64,000 bases of DNA, taken from NCBI GenBank assembly GCA_032690845.1, contig CM064421.1, forward strand, positions 41,096,963-41,160,962, written 5' to 3'. This DNA comes from Eleusine coracana subsp. coracana (taxonomy: Eukaryota; Streptophyta; Magnoliopsida; Poales; Poaceae). The notes under the pieces were generated by a model. It was not told where the DNA came from, searched no databases, and saw only the letters and a list, made by a program, of their open reading frames with translations. Within the stretch, counting starts at the first letter, position 1. Each line of letters begins with the position of its first letter. The translations under genes were made by a program, and so were the position numbers. Shown piece by piece: positions 33,608 through 45,422 of this stretch.

Positions 33608-35263
33608 ATGTATTCCCCTCCGGGCACTGATCCTGGAAGAGATGAAGAGCAGTGCTTCACTATCGGAGCTAACCTGCTTGCTTCGTTAGACCATACAATG
33701 GATTTCGACGAGCCTATCGTCTTTCCAACACACAATGTTGGCCTGCAAGAGGGGATTCAGCTTTACAATTCTACCGGTGGTATTTCTCTTCTTAGTTGAT
33801 TATGGATAATAATTGTTGATATATGAACTTTCTAACAGATAAAATTCCATGACCCCAACTCTTTCCAGATACTCAGATAAGTAGAAATATGAGCACAGGG
33901 AAATGTTTAAAAGGTGATAAAAGGAAGGGTTCTGGAGAGGAGACTTCATTCCATTCTCAGGTAAGTAGAAGTTATCTTTGCTTGGTCTCATTTTTTGGCC
34001 GGATTCCTTGGTCTCATTTGTTTTTTTTTAGTCCGGATTGCTGAGTCTCATTGGTTAGAATGTATTTCACTCCCTTTCCTTTTTGATTGCAGGAAGAAAC
34101 TGCTGCAGTTTCTCAGCGAGAAGTCAGCATGGAGCGTGCTGATCAGAAGGCAGGTAATGGCGATACTAACAGAGAGGACTACGTGCATGTCCGGGCGAAG
34201 CGCGGCCAAGCTACCAACAGCCACAGCCTTGCAGAAAGAGTACTTTCATCCATTGAGCAGCATATGTAATGATATGGTAGTGTTCGGTGCTTTTCCTTAC
34301 CGTATTTTGAATGCAGTTTCGAAGGGAGAAGATAAATGAAAGGATGAAGCTTCTCCAAGACCTCGTCCCTGGTTGCAACAAGGTATGCATGTCATCATGT
34401 AGAATCTGTTGCTCATATTGATGTGGTCATGGTGCGACTGAGGTGAACATGTTGCTTATGACAAAGCAGATTACAGGCAAGGCCATGATGCTTGATGAGA
34501 TCATAAACTATGTTCAATCTCTGCAGCGGCAGGTCGAGGTCAGTAAAGTGTAAAAACTTCTATTTAGAAATTCAACAAATTACTTCTCTAGGATTAACGA
34601 CTGAACCTTCCTTGCATGTTTGTGGCCCATTTTTTTCAGTTCCTTTCGATGAAGCTCTCAGCTATCAGTCCTGAGCTTAACTGCAATCTCGACTTACAAG
34701 ATGTAAGAGGAAAAACTCCACTCCGTAGGACAAAGGATTTATCATTGTTTACTCTTTCCATTCTCCAATCTCCATGGATTGATCTTTCAGTATTTGGCAT
34801 TTGTAGATCCTTTGCTCACAAGATGCTGTCTCTGCCTTTTCGGGATACGGTCCGCAAATGAGCAATGTGCATCTTAGTTTGTACAGGGCATCTCAACAAG
34901 GTTTCTCGCACGGGATCATCCCAAATCCAGCAAACATTCATGTGGCGAGAACAGCTCAGTTGTCTGCATTTCCTCAGGTTTGCATTGGACGCTGTTAATA
35001 GTTTTTTACGTGCTTCAAAACAATCAACGACGACTAATCGTAGTATATATTTCCTTCATTAGCAGAGAGGAGTGTGGAACGAGGAACTCCGCAACATGGC
35101 TCCGGAATCTTTCGCGTCGGACGCCGGTGCCGGTAGCATAGAGAATTCTCGTACTTTCCAAGCTTTTCCTCCATTTCCATTCTCTTTGTCCTTTTGTGTT
35201 TCTTTTGCAATCATTTTGAACCATTTGAAATATCTGAATGTGGATTTCAATGTTGCAGATTGA
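33608..35263 (+). CDS. bHLH transcription factor (BEE/CIB/HBI1-type)
   Basis: Exons 33608-33776, 33869-33960, 34093-34239, 34317-34382, 34470-34538, 34640-34702, 34807-34977, 35066-35132 and 35259-35263 give 282 residues. The domain starts with KRGQATNSHSLAER and continues RREKINERMKLLQDLVPGCN, TGKAMMLDEIINYVQSLQRQ and VEFLSMKLS, as in subfamily XII factors linked to brassinosteroid and light growth control. Basic-region His, Glu and Arg for E-box binding are present. Residue 137, just after AER, is Phe where relatives usually have Val, Ala or Leu; this residue is set by the exon 3/4 junction. The last intron is uncertain: if retained, the frame runs on through GSIENSRTFQ to the same TGA. The N-terminal third is acidic and unstructured. 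The ATG at 33608 is the first in frame after an acceptor. Confidence 0.87.
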
Positions 35264-35929
35264 ATGAAAGAGTGATAGCTAGCCGGAAGTCGATGGCGAA
35301 CTCGGCGAACACTGCTCACATCAGAAAGTATTGACAAGTTAGTCTGTTGAATTGCTACTTGGGTGCCTTTGCAACGGTTGCGCGGCGTTCCTTGGGATGA
35401 GCCAAAAAAACGAAAGAAAGAAAAAGAAAAAAGAAAAACTACTCTCGTAGTACACTTTGGTCGTTGAGGGTTCTGATTTCTGAATGTCCACTCATGTACA
35501 GTTTGACTAATCAAAGGTTGAAAGGCTGATCTAGTAATACTGCACGGTCTGCCTAGAATTTGTGGCGTAACTGTTTTCTTTTTAAGTAAATGGCATAACT
35601 GGGTTTCATGAGTGGGGAAATTCAGAGTCCAACTGCATGTATCACTAATCAGAAATTATTCAGGTGGTTCAGAAATTCGGTGAATCAGAAGCAGGTTATT
35701 CACTCTGCTTTATGACCGGGATTTTGCATTCTAACTAGTATTTGTCGGAATGCTAGTGCTAAACTAGCAACACAGGTTAATTTAAGAAATCAAATTTCTG
35801 GATGATATGTGGCCAAAAAAATGGGTGCTCTGGGCCAGAAACACTCCGGTGTGGGCTAGACAGTCCAAAAATGATAAGGGGCTTTGGCACGGGGCTGAAG
35901 CCAACCAACCAGCTCGAAGCCTTCCACCC
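35264..35929. other. Spacer between bHLH gene and plastid membrane protein gene
   Basis: bHLH 3' UTR followed by a short AT-rich promoter region. An A/G-rich stretch lies at 35403-35440. No gene is seen. Confidence 0.6.
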
Positions 35930-38900
35930 ATGGCGAGCTCCACCTCCCTCCTCCCCCATCTCCTCGCCGCACCTGCCTCACCGTCACCGCACCCCCTCCA
36001 CCCCTCCTCCTCCGCCTCCCGACGCCACCTGCGCTACTCTCCTGCGATCCGTCCCCTTCGCGCCTCCCGCCGCCGCCACCCCGACGCCGTCGTCGTCGCC
36101 CCGGACGCCCGCCCCTGGGTCAGCGACCTCTCCGGCGCCGGTCCCTCCTACCGGGACGGCGGCGAGGAAGACGACGACGATGCGGAGGAAGAGGAGGACA
36201 ACGACCGCAGCCTGGACCTCCTGGTCCGGTTCCTGCAATCCTTGTTCAAGAAGGCCTCCCGCCGCGCACGCCGCGCCGCCAGGTCCGTGCTGCCGCCTTC
36301 CGTCCCGGCCGAGCTGGTTCGTTCCGCTCCCCACACGTCTCTTCGCAATTTGAGCTTTCTGTTCGAAATTGGCAGCGCGGCGGATTGCTGGGATCTCTCT
36401 CGGCACTGGGTCTGATCCGCTGTGTTCTGTGCGTGTGCAGGTGAAATTCTCAGTCAATGGCGTGCTGGTTCTGACGTCTTTGTGGATCATGAAGGGGCTT
36501 CTTGAGGTGAGGCCGTGAGGGATTCATCCCTGTAATAACTTGATTGATGACCTTTCCCACCATGCTATAAGTGTGAGTAGTAGCACCGATTGGTTGATGC
36601 TTATCCGATGCTCGTGACATCAGCGTAGTGTTATGCCTTGTTCGATGCAAATTGGAAAAGCATTTAGTTTGTGCTTATACTGGCATCTTGGTTCATGGAT
36701 CAAGTAGCTAGTTCACGTTGAGGATGCATTGTTTGCCTGCTGCTAGATGCTTGGGTTTTGCTTGTAAACGGGTTTGGTTCTTAAAGTTGTGATGAAGATA
36801 TGAAACTTCAAATAGGATTGTTTATGGTGCTCTCATATGGTTAGACTTGTAGTGTATATGTCGTATAATGCTCAGATAGTTGGATATTCCCTATGTTCGG
36901 AAAATTTTGTTGTTAGGACAGCAGGATTAATTCAAATTTGCTGAAAGGAGGGAGTATGTATTTTCTTGAAACTGAGATCACCCTAATCCTGTAATCAAAA
37001 GAAAAATAAGTGCAGGTACGAAAGCAATAATGAAGTGCATCCTTATTTACAAGGTTTAGTGAATGACAAATGATTGAGATTGGTCAAGCTTTAATACAAA
37101 TAAATTGTTTGATGCAAGATAATTAAGTAAAAGTAAGATAAATTGTTTGATGCAGGTATGAAAGCAAGATAAATAGCCTACCCCAAGTTGCTTGGGATTA
37201 AAAGCTTAGTTGTTGTCATTGTTGTAAGATAATTAAGTAAAAGTAAGCAAAGTATCAGTGTCCATTATTCAAGTCATCAGGTTCAGTACTTGGGCACTGT
37301 GAGGGCAAATCTTCTATCATAGTTACTAAATTTAGATCTAATTTGGTCCATGCAGTATCTCATAGTTGTCATGCCTCACTGGTGCCTTCACAATAGGATA
37401 GTGCATTAGCATCGTCTATATGAGCACACTATGGCCTCGTTCGGTTGTTACAGAACGGCCGGGAACGTGGCCCATTACCCACGGATCAGCCCGACACAGA
37501 ACGAATATCAGGCCAACGCGAAACATGCGTTCAGTTAAGGCCGGCAGGGTAGCAATCTGGCCTGTCTTGTCTATTCCGTCCCCTCTGCGGCCCAGAACCG
37601 ATCCCCACCTATTACCCTCCGGAATCCTGGCCCAGGAATGAAACAAGGCCAGACTCAAATCTGAGCTGGCAAACGAGGCTTAAGATGGCTAATTTTTTTT
37701 TTCTTGAGTACGCAAGAGAGCTGTGTATCTTTGTATTAAGAGAAGAAAGATCGGTCCCTTACATTACCACACCAGCCCGCTCCGGATCGAGCTGCAGCGG
37801 GCTGACATACATAAATAGTGGACAGGCTCACATGCTAAGATGGCTATTTAGCTTGATTACTTAGGGGACAGGTTGGATTTAGGGTATGTGCCCCAGACAC
37901 GATTTATACAAGATAAAACATGAAACATAATTATTTTTTGTTCTTACTTTGATATGGTGCGTTTTCTTCTTGGTTGTTCTATGGTAAGCCTTTAACCTCA
38001 ACTTGCTTGGGACTGAAAGGGTTTGTTGTTGTTGTTGTATGGTAAGCCATTCTGGCACTCTGTATCAAACACTGTCAACTTGAAATTCTCATCATCTGTC
38101 TTTCTGTTTTAGTTAGGTCTACTGAATTGAATTGCTGGCTGCTGAGTACAGATTACAAACCATGTGAAGCATGTTTATCTGTGTTTATTACACTCCCAGT
38201 AGCAATTCTCAGTTGATAAGCAAAACATTGTCCCCTTTGTCATTCAATCATGTTCAGTCAGCCACTTCTTGCCAAGTGTTACTGATTGAGGGGAGGTCCT
38301 GCGGCAAAATAGCTCGATGCCAGAATGATAAAAAGCTTAACCCATTTGCTATTTGACCTTGTGCATTCAGACCCCTCTATGGCCTTGTAATTTTCTAACC
38401 ATTCCGTTGGTTAAGGGGCCGTAGTATTGTCTTAAAAATTATCTAAAATTAATAAAAACAACTTTCCACGCCAGCCCAATTCATTTTGGGCTTGTGAACT
38501 CCTACCAAGTCATCGAACAGAATCACTATTGAGCTTATCGAGCTGAAGCATGTATGAACAGATTGGGCTTAGGCTGGGCCTGGTTTTCAATGTTAGTATG
38601 TTGCTATAAATTGGTCCAATAGGTGAATTTAAGCAGTGACTATTTGTTTTAATGCAAGCCAGGTTAATTTGTAGTTTGCTGGCGTAGTGGATGTTGATGC
38701 CACCAAATATGCTCATGTGAGATACCTGGAAGTCAATTCTCCAGAAAACTTTTGATCCCCATGAACCGGGTTTATTTGGTCTTCTCAGTTTAATATCGTG
38801 TTGTGGTTGATCTGTCCTATCAATGCACCAAGGGTACTGTCATACTAGCTCATTACCTGTGAGAATCAGGTCCAAAGGAAAACAAAAAATAGCCGGCAAC

Positions 38901-39464
38901 TGTATTCGTCGGTGTCTGGCCAGATTGCTGTGCAGACATTAATTGGGCATGCAGTGGTCAGCTTTCTGGACGTTCTTCCTCGCTGCATTTAAATGATCAA
39001 TCCACATAGCATTGTTGTCATGTTTTTGTACCTCTCAAAGGTTTACAAAAAGACGCAAGTCAAGTTTGTTCATGAGACCTCTTAAAAATGTTTGCTGAGA
39101 TAGACACCAGGTCCGCAAATGGTGCTTTCAGTAGAGTTCATAATTAGTTGAGAAGCTATGCACGAATTGAATGTCTACCGATTTTTTCACTGCTGCGCTA
39201 TGATAGTGTTATTAGCATATAATGAACGGCCTTGCTTTCTATTGTGATATTGACTTGTGGAAATTGCATTCCTTTGCCGTAACCAGTTTGGATATTTTAT
39301 GCTCACAGGTAGTCTGCACGTTTGGGAGCATGGTTTTTGCAAGCATACTTATTGTTCGAGGAATATGGTCTGGAGTGACTTATATCAGAGAAAACCGATA
39401 CAACTATCTCAACCAGATCGACAATGATGACAGCCGATGGAGCCGAGTACAAACGGCTGGTTGA
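35930..39464 (+). CDS. Probable plastid membrane protein of unknown function
   Basis: Three exons (35930-36316, 36441-36506, 39309-39464) close to 202 residues. The N terminus is rich in Ser, Pro, Ala and Arg with few acids (MASSTSLLPHLLAAPASPSP), typical of a chloroplast transit peptide. An acidic block (GGEEDDDDAEEEEDNDRS) and a basic helix (FLQSLFKKASRRARRAARSV) follow. Two hydrophobic segments near 135-150 and 155-172 (LVLTSLWIMKGLLE; VFASILIVRGIWSG) would span a membrane. The tail YIRENRYNYLNQIDNDDSRW is polar. I do not recognise a named family. Intron 2 is 2.8 kb and holds several transposon fragments. The start codon follows a stretch without in-frame ATG. Confidence 0.8.
36885..36957. 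mobile_element. Very short Stowaway-like element in an intron
   Basis: A stretch from TATTCCCTATGTTC to GAAAGGAGGGAGTA, about 73 bp, with Stowaway-like inverted ends. Probably an internally deleted MITE, in intron 2 of the plastid membrane protein gene. Confidence 0.45.
37174..37226 (+). mobile_element. Au-SINE-like 3' tail
   Basis: CCCCAAGTTGCTTGGGATTA followed by AAAGCTTAGTTGTTG resembles the 3' end of Au SINEs (CCAACTTGCTTGGGACTRAAAGGC then TTG repeats). Only the tail is recognisable. Confidence 0.5.
37433..37680. mobile_element. MITE with GGCCTCGTTCGGTT-type ends
   Basis: About 250 bp, starting GGCCTCGTTCGGTTG and ending GCAAACGAGGCT. The ends are imperfect inverted repeats (CCTCGTTYG). 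The flanking bases are CTA/TTA-like, compatible with a 3-bp TSD of a PIF/Harbinger-type MITE. The superfamily is uncertain. Confidence 0.55.
37681..37846 (-). mobile_element. 5'-truncated LINE with 11-bp target-site duplication
   Basis: The insertion (37692-37835) is flanked by the perfect 11-bp repeat TAAGATGGCTA at 37681-37691 and 37836-37846. It starts with a T run. Read on the minus strand it ends AATACAAAGATACACAGCTC..GTACTCAAGAAAAAAAAA, the usual 3' end of grass L1-type LINEs with a poly-A tail. The left TSD abuts the preceding MITE. Confidence 0.85.
37993..38040 (+). mobile_element. Au-SINE-like 3' tail
   Basis: CAACTTGCTTGGGACTGAAA then GGGTTTGTTGTTGTTGTTG, a clear Au-SINE-type 3' end, inside intron 2 of the plastid membrane protein gene. 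The 5' part could not be delimited. Confidence 0.65.
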
Positions 39465-40659
39465 TTACTCGCTTTCCTTCCTATGAACAGACACCTTGCG
39501 CTGAAGGGCTAGTGAATAATGTAAGCTCATAGTTGGTCGCCGGCTGTAGATGATTTTGTTGCTATAGTACAGCTGTTATATAATGAAAAAGAACCCATGT
39601 ATTTGTACAAATAAGTGGGTTCCTTTCTACCTAGGCGCATGCAGGATTGATGGTTTGAGTTAATCCTGATCCATTGCGCGCAGAAAACAATCTAACTGTG
39701 CTGAAGAGTTGCTGCCGTCATCGGATGGGTTTTCTGACGGGCTCTTATGTATAACCCAATACTGGACTGTCTAGTAGAGTTCATGCTTGTTGTATGTGCA
39801 AAATGCACTTGATTTGGAGTGCAGGGCACTTCGATTTGATGTGGGCACACTGAGAAATACAGCTATATGAGATTGTACCAGATGTTCCAGTTGTTTGCTC
39901 TGAGATGCGATGAACTCGACAGAAAGAGTCCCACATCTGGCCTGTCTTCAGAATCGTGACTGGGAGATGCGTGTCGGACAACTGTCTTTGTGATATGCAA
40001 CAGAGTGTCCCTTTGGCGCTGTTCTTGTGACTTTGTCGTCTTTTCGACGTAGCTGCTTGGCCCGGAGGGATGCCTGCGGCGCCGTTGATTTGCTCGTTGC
40101 TGCTTGGTGCCGCTTGGGAGAGAACGTCGTTAGAGTTCTGCACGGTGGATGTTGCAGCACAGATCTGATCCCTTCATCGTGGGCTTGTTTCGGTTCGCTG
40201 TCTGTGTTTCTGGAAAAAGTAAAAAAAAAAAAGAGAAGAAATTCGGACCTCTTCGCTGTATTATCAATCAGTTTCACGCCATGGTTATTGAAGGGAACAA
40301 AAGATGCGCATAGTGAGGTGAAATTACTTGTGTCGCCTTTTATTTGGCGGCACACTCACATCTTCTGTCAACTTTAAGCATACCTCTATCTTTTTTTCTT
40401 TTTTACGTATGCAAAGCCAACGAAAAGCAGAGAGAGGTAGGAGTAATGGGTCGTGGAGACCATGAATGTCGTGCCCATGCTCGGGGCGCCGATCCAACGG
40501 CTCGGACATTGCCGCTCGGAAGGCCTGGCCATCGACACGGCCACACGAGATCTTTCGCCGAGAGGGCGACGTGTCTACCACGGCAAGGCAGCACGACGCG
40601 TCACCCGCGTGCCTCGACGTGGCGCGACCTGGGTCTCATATCCTCAGCCCCTCCTAAGC

Positions 40660-41460
40660 ATGACAATAGGTCGGGTTCGGATCAGGTGGAACAACACCGT
40701 AAAAAAGTCACTCACACCCGCATCTACAGATGGAAATTAAGACTCACACCTGCACCTACGGATTCGGATGGGTGTCGGATGCCCGTCGGATTTTATATGT
40801 CATATAAAAAATATCTTAAAAAATATTTTAATAAATTAACATAAATATACAATGTCTATATATGACACAATAATTAATAATAGTGAGTCATGAATATGTA
40901 TTTAAGTAATTCTATATAAATTCTTAATAACTTAGTCATTACTCTCATCATATAAATATTTATTTATGGTTAACTTATTATGAGATATGACTAAATTTTA
41001 TTTGTGAGTATGTTTTACGGCCCAACGGGTTACCCACATGTGAGAAATATAACCCACACTCATACCCATATTTATCAGATCAGATACGAGTGACACTCAT
41101 AAATGAAAAACTAGACTCACGTCTGCACCCGTTGGGTGCAAACTAGGGATGGTAATTCGGGTCCCGGATGCGGGGCCTGCCGGGTTTGACACCTGCCGAG
41201 TGCAGGTGTGGGTGTACTTTCTCACCCGCGGGGCTCACCCGCACCCGTCCCGCACAGTCGCGGGACGGGTACGGGTTTATGTGTGTAATGTGTTGACATA
41301 TTATTTTAATTATTAAATTATAAATAAGTTTTTATTTTTTGATTATGTAAAATATGCTAAAATCATATAAAATAAAACTAAAAATCTATTTTTTCATACA
41401 TGTGAAAAATCCGCGAAGGACTCATCACCCACCTGAAACCTGACGGGTGCGAATGCGAAT
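40660..41460. mobile_element. MITE-like elements with ACCCG/CGGGT-rich ends
   Basis: Two AT-rich cores are bordered by GC-rich stretches full of CGGGT or ACCCG words. The first runs from about GACAATAGGTCGGGTTCGG (40662) to GCACCCGTTGGGTGCAAAC (about 41146). The second runs from TAGGGATGGTAATTCGGGTC (41145) to CCTGACGGGTGCGAATGCG (about 41457). Ends like GGGATGGTAA..GGGT are usual for non-autonomous hAT elements. I could not fix TSDs. Confidence 0.4.
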
Positions 41461-41865
41461 AGGATTTTCACTCGCAACATCTCTCTTTGTGAATGAACTT
41501 TTGCTCCACTCATTCCGAATCGGTCCCGTTGTCATCACTAATGCAAACCCCATCGGAACCCATACCATGAGTGAAATTGTCAGCCCCTCCCGACGACGAC
41601 GTGAGTCTGGTTCGCCCGTAGGCACCGTGCTCCACATGCGCGTCGCGAGCGCCCAGCCTCAGAATATAAAAACTCGCATTCATGCTGCGCTTGACCCGCA
41701 TTGTATCTGATAGCGCCTTGAGCTCGACCCGTGCGTGCGCCACAGCAACGGCGTACACAGGCAAGGCAAGTGGGAAACGGATGATGGGTAGGCCAGCGTT
41801 AGCGAGAGGACCGGTGCGGTGGCTTTCGTAGCCGGCCTCGCGTATCCGTCTGATCGGGACTTGTA

Positions 41866-42120
41866 GAATTTTTTTAAAAAAACAATAAAACAAGAACACT
41901 ACCATTTATTAAGATAGAAATAGAAAATAATATATTTTAAAATTTAAAAGTCTAACCCAACATAAATGTTAGGCCCGAGCAATAAACATCACCATGCTCG
42001 AGAAAAAACAGAACAAAAAACAAAGCAACATTAGCAACCAAATGCATAAAGCGTCGAGAAACATCAAACTTGCAAGGAGTTGATCACAACTAAAAAGACG
42101 ATCTTAATGCCTCTAATAGC
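41866..42120 (-). mobile_element. LINE 3' end remnant
   Basis: A T/A-rich start (TTTTTTTAAAAAAACAATAA) is followed by AACACTACCATTTATTAAGA and a TAACCCAACATAAATGTTAG block. This parallels 43005-43140 by eye, including CATTAAGA and the CCCAAGCAAATGCTGGG block, so both are 3' ends of one LINE family in minus orientation. Confidence 0.5.
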
Positions 42121-43004
42121 CTAATCAAAGCTAGCAACTATGTCTTTTTCGATCCATTTCTTTATCAACAAATTACGAATCATTTTCAGACCCGATTTTG
42201 GAATTATGAATTTGAGCTTTCCAAGAAGGTTATTAAAGGATCGTGGAAAGCATTTACAGTGCTAGAATGAATTCATCGTATGAAGTGTTTTCATGCGGAA
42301 ATGCTCTACGTTCAATCAGGATGCCTCGACTCGACCTTACAACGGCTCCTAAATCGTCGAATACTAGTAATTGCGATTAGTGGCCTGAAGCTACTCCTTG
42401 CAAATCTCTCTTGCTCATTGCCAAACGTGTGCTGCTCGGACGACCGGGTCAAACGAAATCAGAACTGGCTGCTCACGAGCCAATCTTTTTGCTGCAGCAT
42501 ACATCATGTCGGTGTATGTGCACCTAGTGTTGCAAATAAATACACCATGGCCCGCTCTCGTGTAGATGAAAGCGCACATGATCGGTCCTACCCGTTTGAG
42601 CAATGCATTACACGACGCCGATGGTGGATCCCGCCCTCCTTTACTCTGAAAAGTGGCAGCGGAACTAGGATCGCGTTTTTTATATTATTGATTACAAATA
42701 TTATATATATTCAGCAACGGTTCATCCGTCCAATCCAATCACTTTGCATGTACGGTTGTTCATGCACCATTCCGATATCGGTACCCGCTTCGTTCCTTCC
42801 CCTTGTTTGTAGGGTACAACTTGGTGTTGATTGGTCAAAAACATCACAAAACGGGGAAATGTGCATCACTTACTCCTTCCGTTTTAGGAATAGTTATCGT
42901 TACAATAATAATCCTATTTTAATCAGAGTTGATGTCGGAGTTGCTTGATGCAACGGGGAACTTGCGATGGAGACAAAAGCTTCCACCTCTTCTGCCGATC
43001 TTTG

Positions 43005-43290
43005 TTTTTTTAAAAAAAAGAAAAGATAAGAGCACTATCATTCATTAAGAAGAAGAAAGAATTACAACCTTAATTGAATAAAAAACTATGACCCAAGCAA
43101 ATGCTGGGCAATAAAAGAACGAAACGGATAACAACAACAAACCCACACGTGTTCTTCTATCAAAGATGCCTCGCCAATTAGCTGAGAGGACTACACCCTG
43201 TTCATCTTGGATCACCACCACACCCACACCTGACTTTCCTGCTTCAGAATCAAAAGCCCCATCCACGCTCCATCTCGATGTTACTCTCAA
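43005..43290 (-). pseudogene. LINE fragment: RNase H (RVT_3-like) remnant plus 3' UTR and tail
   Basis: On the minus strand a frame begins with SRWSVDGAFDSEAGKSGVGV, VVIQDEQGVVLSANWRG, matching the start of the C-terminal RNase H-like domain of plant L1-type LINEs (first catalytic Asp in VDGAF). The coding similarity stops after about 45 residues and passes into a 3' UTR ending with a poly-A-like tail (the T/A-rich stretch at 43005-43025). The bulk of the domain is missing. Confidence 0.65.
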
Positions 43291-45422
43291 GTTCTCAACC
43301 CTGTTCTTCTCCTGGCTATGTTCATAGGATCATGATGTAATACTTTTTTTGAGGAAAATCATGATGTAATACTGATAACGCGATTTGTACGAACTATCCG
43401 TCTCTATACGTTAGTTCACTATCAAAGAGTACCGATATTTGTTCTTTTCCTCTATACGAATCGTCATTGGCTGCTGGTAGTGCCCTGGTCAATGGTGCAC
43501 CGTTCAATCCGTACGACTTTTACACGTAAAAACGACCCGAGCGCCGAGCATATTTAACTGCTTGTACACGCACATTTACTTGGACCAAAGTTTTCAGGTT
43601 GCATAAAGTTCTTAGATCAGGTCGCACGCAGATTTCCACCACAAAGGACGGGTCGTGTACGACAATAGTACATACAACAGCAATTTCCGGAGACATATTA
43701 TCAATGTACACCATCAATGTTCTATGTTGAAAAGATCACATTTTGTCCGTATATGTGCTTAGTCACATGCTCCGATTTTTTTTTTAAAAAAAATAAGTTT
43801 ATCATACAGATCAGCTGATTAGCTGCCGCTAACACGGGCATCACCCAGTCCTGGCCACATCGCATCGCACCAAATCCACCATAGAATAGCTGCAAGCTGT
43901 GCTCGTGCTCCGGTTTAAGAAAAGATCTCGTTGGCATCTCTCCTGCCGCACGGTGGTGCGATCTGAAACCGTGCAGCCGGACATGGTTTTCGCGTGACCC
44001 GGGCCCGTTCAGATCCGTACGTGGCGAGATGGACGGCCGGCGGTGCTCCATCGGGAATCACGGCGGGCCACTGCCGGCTCAGTCCTGCTGTTCTCAACAG
44101 GGCCTCTCTCTGCCTCCCTGGGAAAGAATGAGAGGTGATGCTGCGGGTACACGTGAGCTGGCACGGACGCACCTGTCGTGTGGCGCCTGGACCAGTCATC
44201 CAGTTGCGCGTGACAGCGTGTAATTTTTTTCTCTTTTCAACCCAAAAAAAAAGAGTATTTTCTTTGTGAGAAGCAAACGATAAAAGGAGTATTTTCTTTG
44301 AGAAGCAAAATACGTAAGTATTATTTTTCTGCCTTCCACCCATGGTTTTGACATGATGACCCCGCGGCGGTGGTCGCAACATGGAGTTTTATTCTACGAT
44401 AACGTCCAAATCATGAATTCATTCACTGGTTAGATTTTGACTTAATGAAGATACTTGCATACAGAGCACTGATTCTACATAGCAAACTAAAAGAGTAGGC
44501 TAACCTACCTAATGTATTTTGATCAAATTGGTTGCTAAGTCTGTTTACAGTTGTAAATTTTCAAGTGGATTTTTTAAGGTTTTTTTTTTCCTATTAATAT
44601 GCAACTTAGGCTTGTTTTAGTGGACAAATTGTTTCTCGGCTTTTCTTTCTAGTTTTGGGCCTGATATAGACTTATAGGGAAAAAAATGATTGTGGAGATT
44701 ATTAAACTAGACGTGCTACTCATATTAAATTTGGATTTGAATGTCTTTGAATTTTCTTGCAACATTGTGTAAAGAATAATTAAAACATCAATCTCAAGCC
44801 TCATACACGACCCTTGACTTAACTTTTGAGGACGAACAAGGCTTGCATCATCAAGTGATTTTCCAGGTCCATGATATCAGCTAGAGTACTAGTTAGTAGT
44901 GTCATTTTGACCGTTTTATGCTACACCACCACTATAGTTTTATGATTCAAATACTACAATAATGATTTCTAAAGGAACACCCCTTTGATCTTTAATTAAA
45001 AATTATTTGAAAAAAAAACTTTAACTAAAAATCAAAGGGAGCTTTCAATTACGACAACAGCCGCAACCAACCAGAACAGAAATAGCAAACAGAAAAAATT
45101 ACATATGATTCCCCAAAACAAGTTAATATAAATTCGAAGAAAAACAGAAAAATCCAGCTAAGCCAGGCCAAGGCGGCCAGCTACGCAGACATGGCGGCCC
45201 CCGGCCTCGCCCTCCTCTTTCCATAAAAAGAGGAAGAATCTCCAAGAGTCATCTCGCCCCCCCGTACCCATCGACACCATCTCTCTCTCCTCGTCTCGAC
45301 GCAGCCAGACCGCATCACACCTCTCTCCTCGCGTTCCCTAAGGAAGCCACACGCAGGCAGCACACGCGCCGCGAACCAGAGGAGATCCCAGGGAGCGACA
45401 CGAAGGAACCCCCCATTGCGGC

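Larger units (their letters stand above)
39465..45422. other. Intergenic region before squalene epoxidase
   Basis: It contains a GC-rich patch at 40450-40640 without a recognisable gene, MITE-like ACCCG-rich sequence (40660-41460), two LINE 3' remnants (41866-42120 and 43005-43290) and a small imperfect tandem repeat (44253-44308, GAGTATTTTCTTTG). A 222-codon frame at 42280-42948 looks fortuitous. The last 250 bp hold the squalene epoxidase leader and a possible TATA-like CCATAAAAAG at 45220. Confidence 0.55.

Noticed and set aside
40343..40844. GC-rich frames around 40350-40840
   Set aside because: Several overlapping frames on both strands. The right part runs into MITE-like CGGGT-rich sequence, and no domain was found.
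42280..42948. 222-codon plus-strand frame
   Set aside because: Cys- and aromatic-rich translation with no domain, in a transposon-rich spacer; its end overlaps Stowaway-like sequence (ACTCCTTCCGTTTTAGGAAT).
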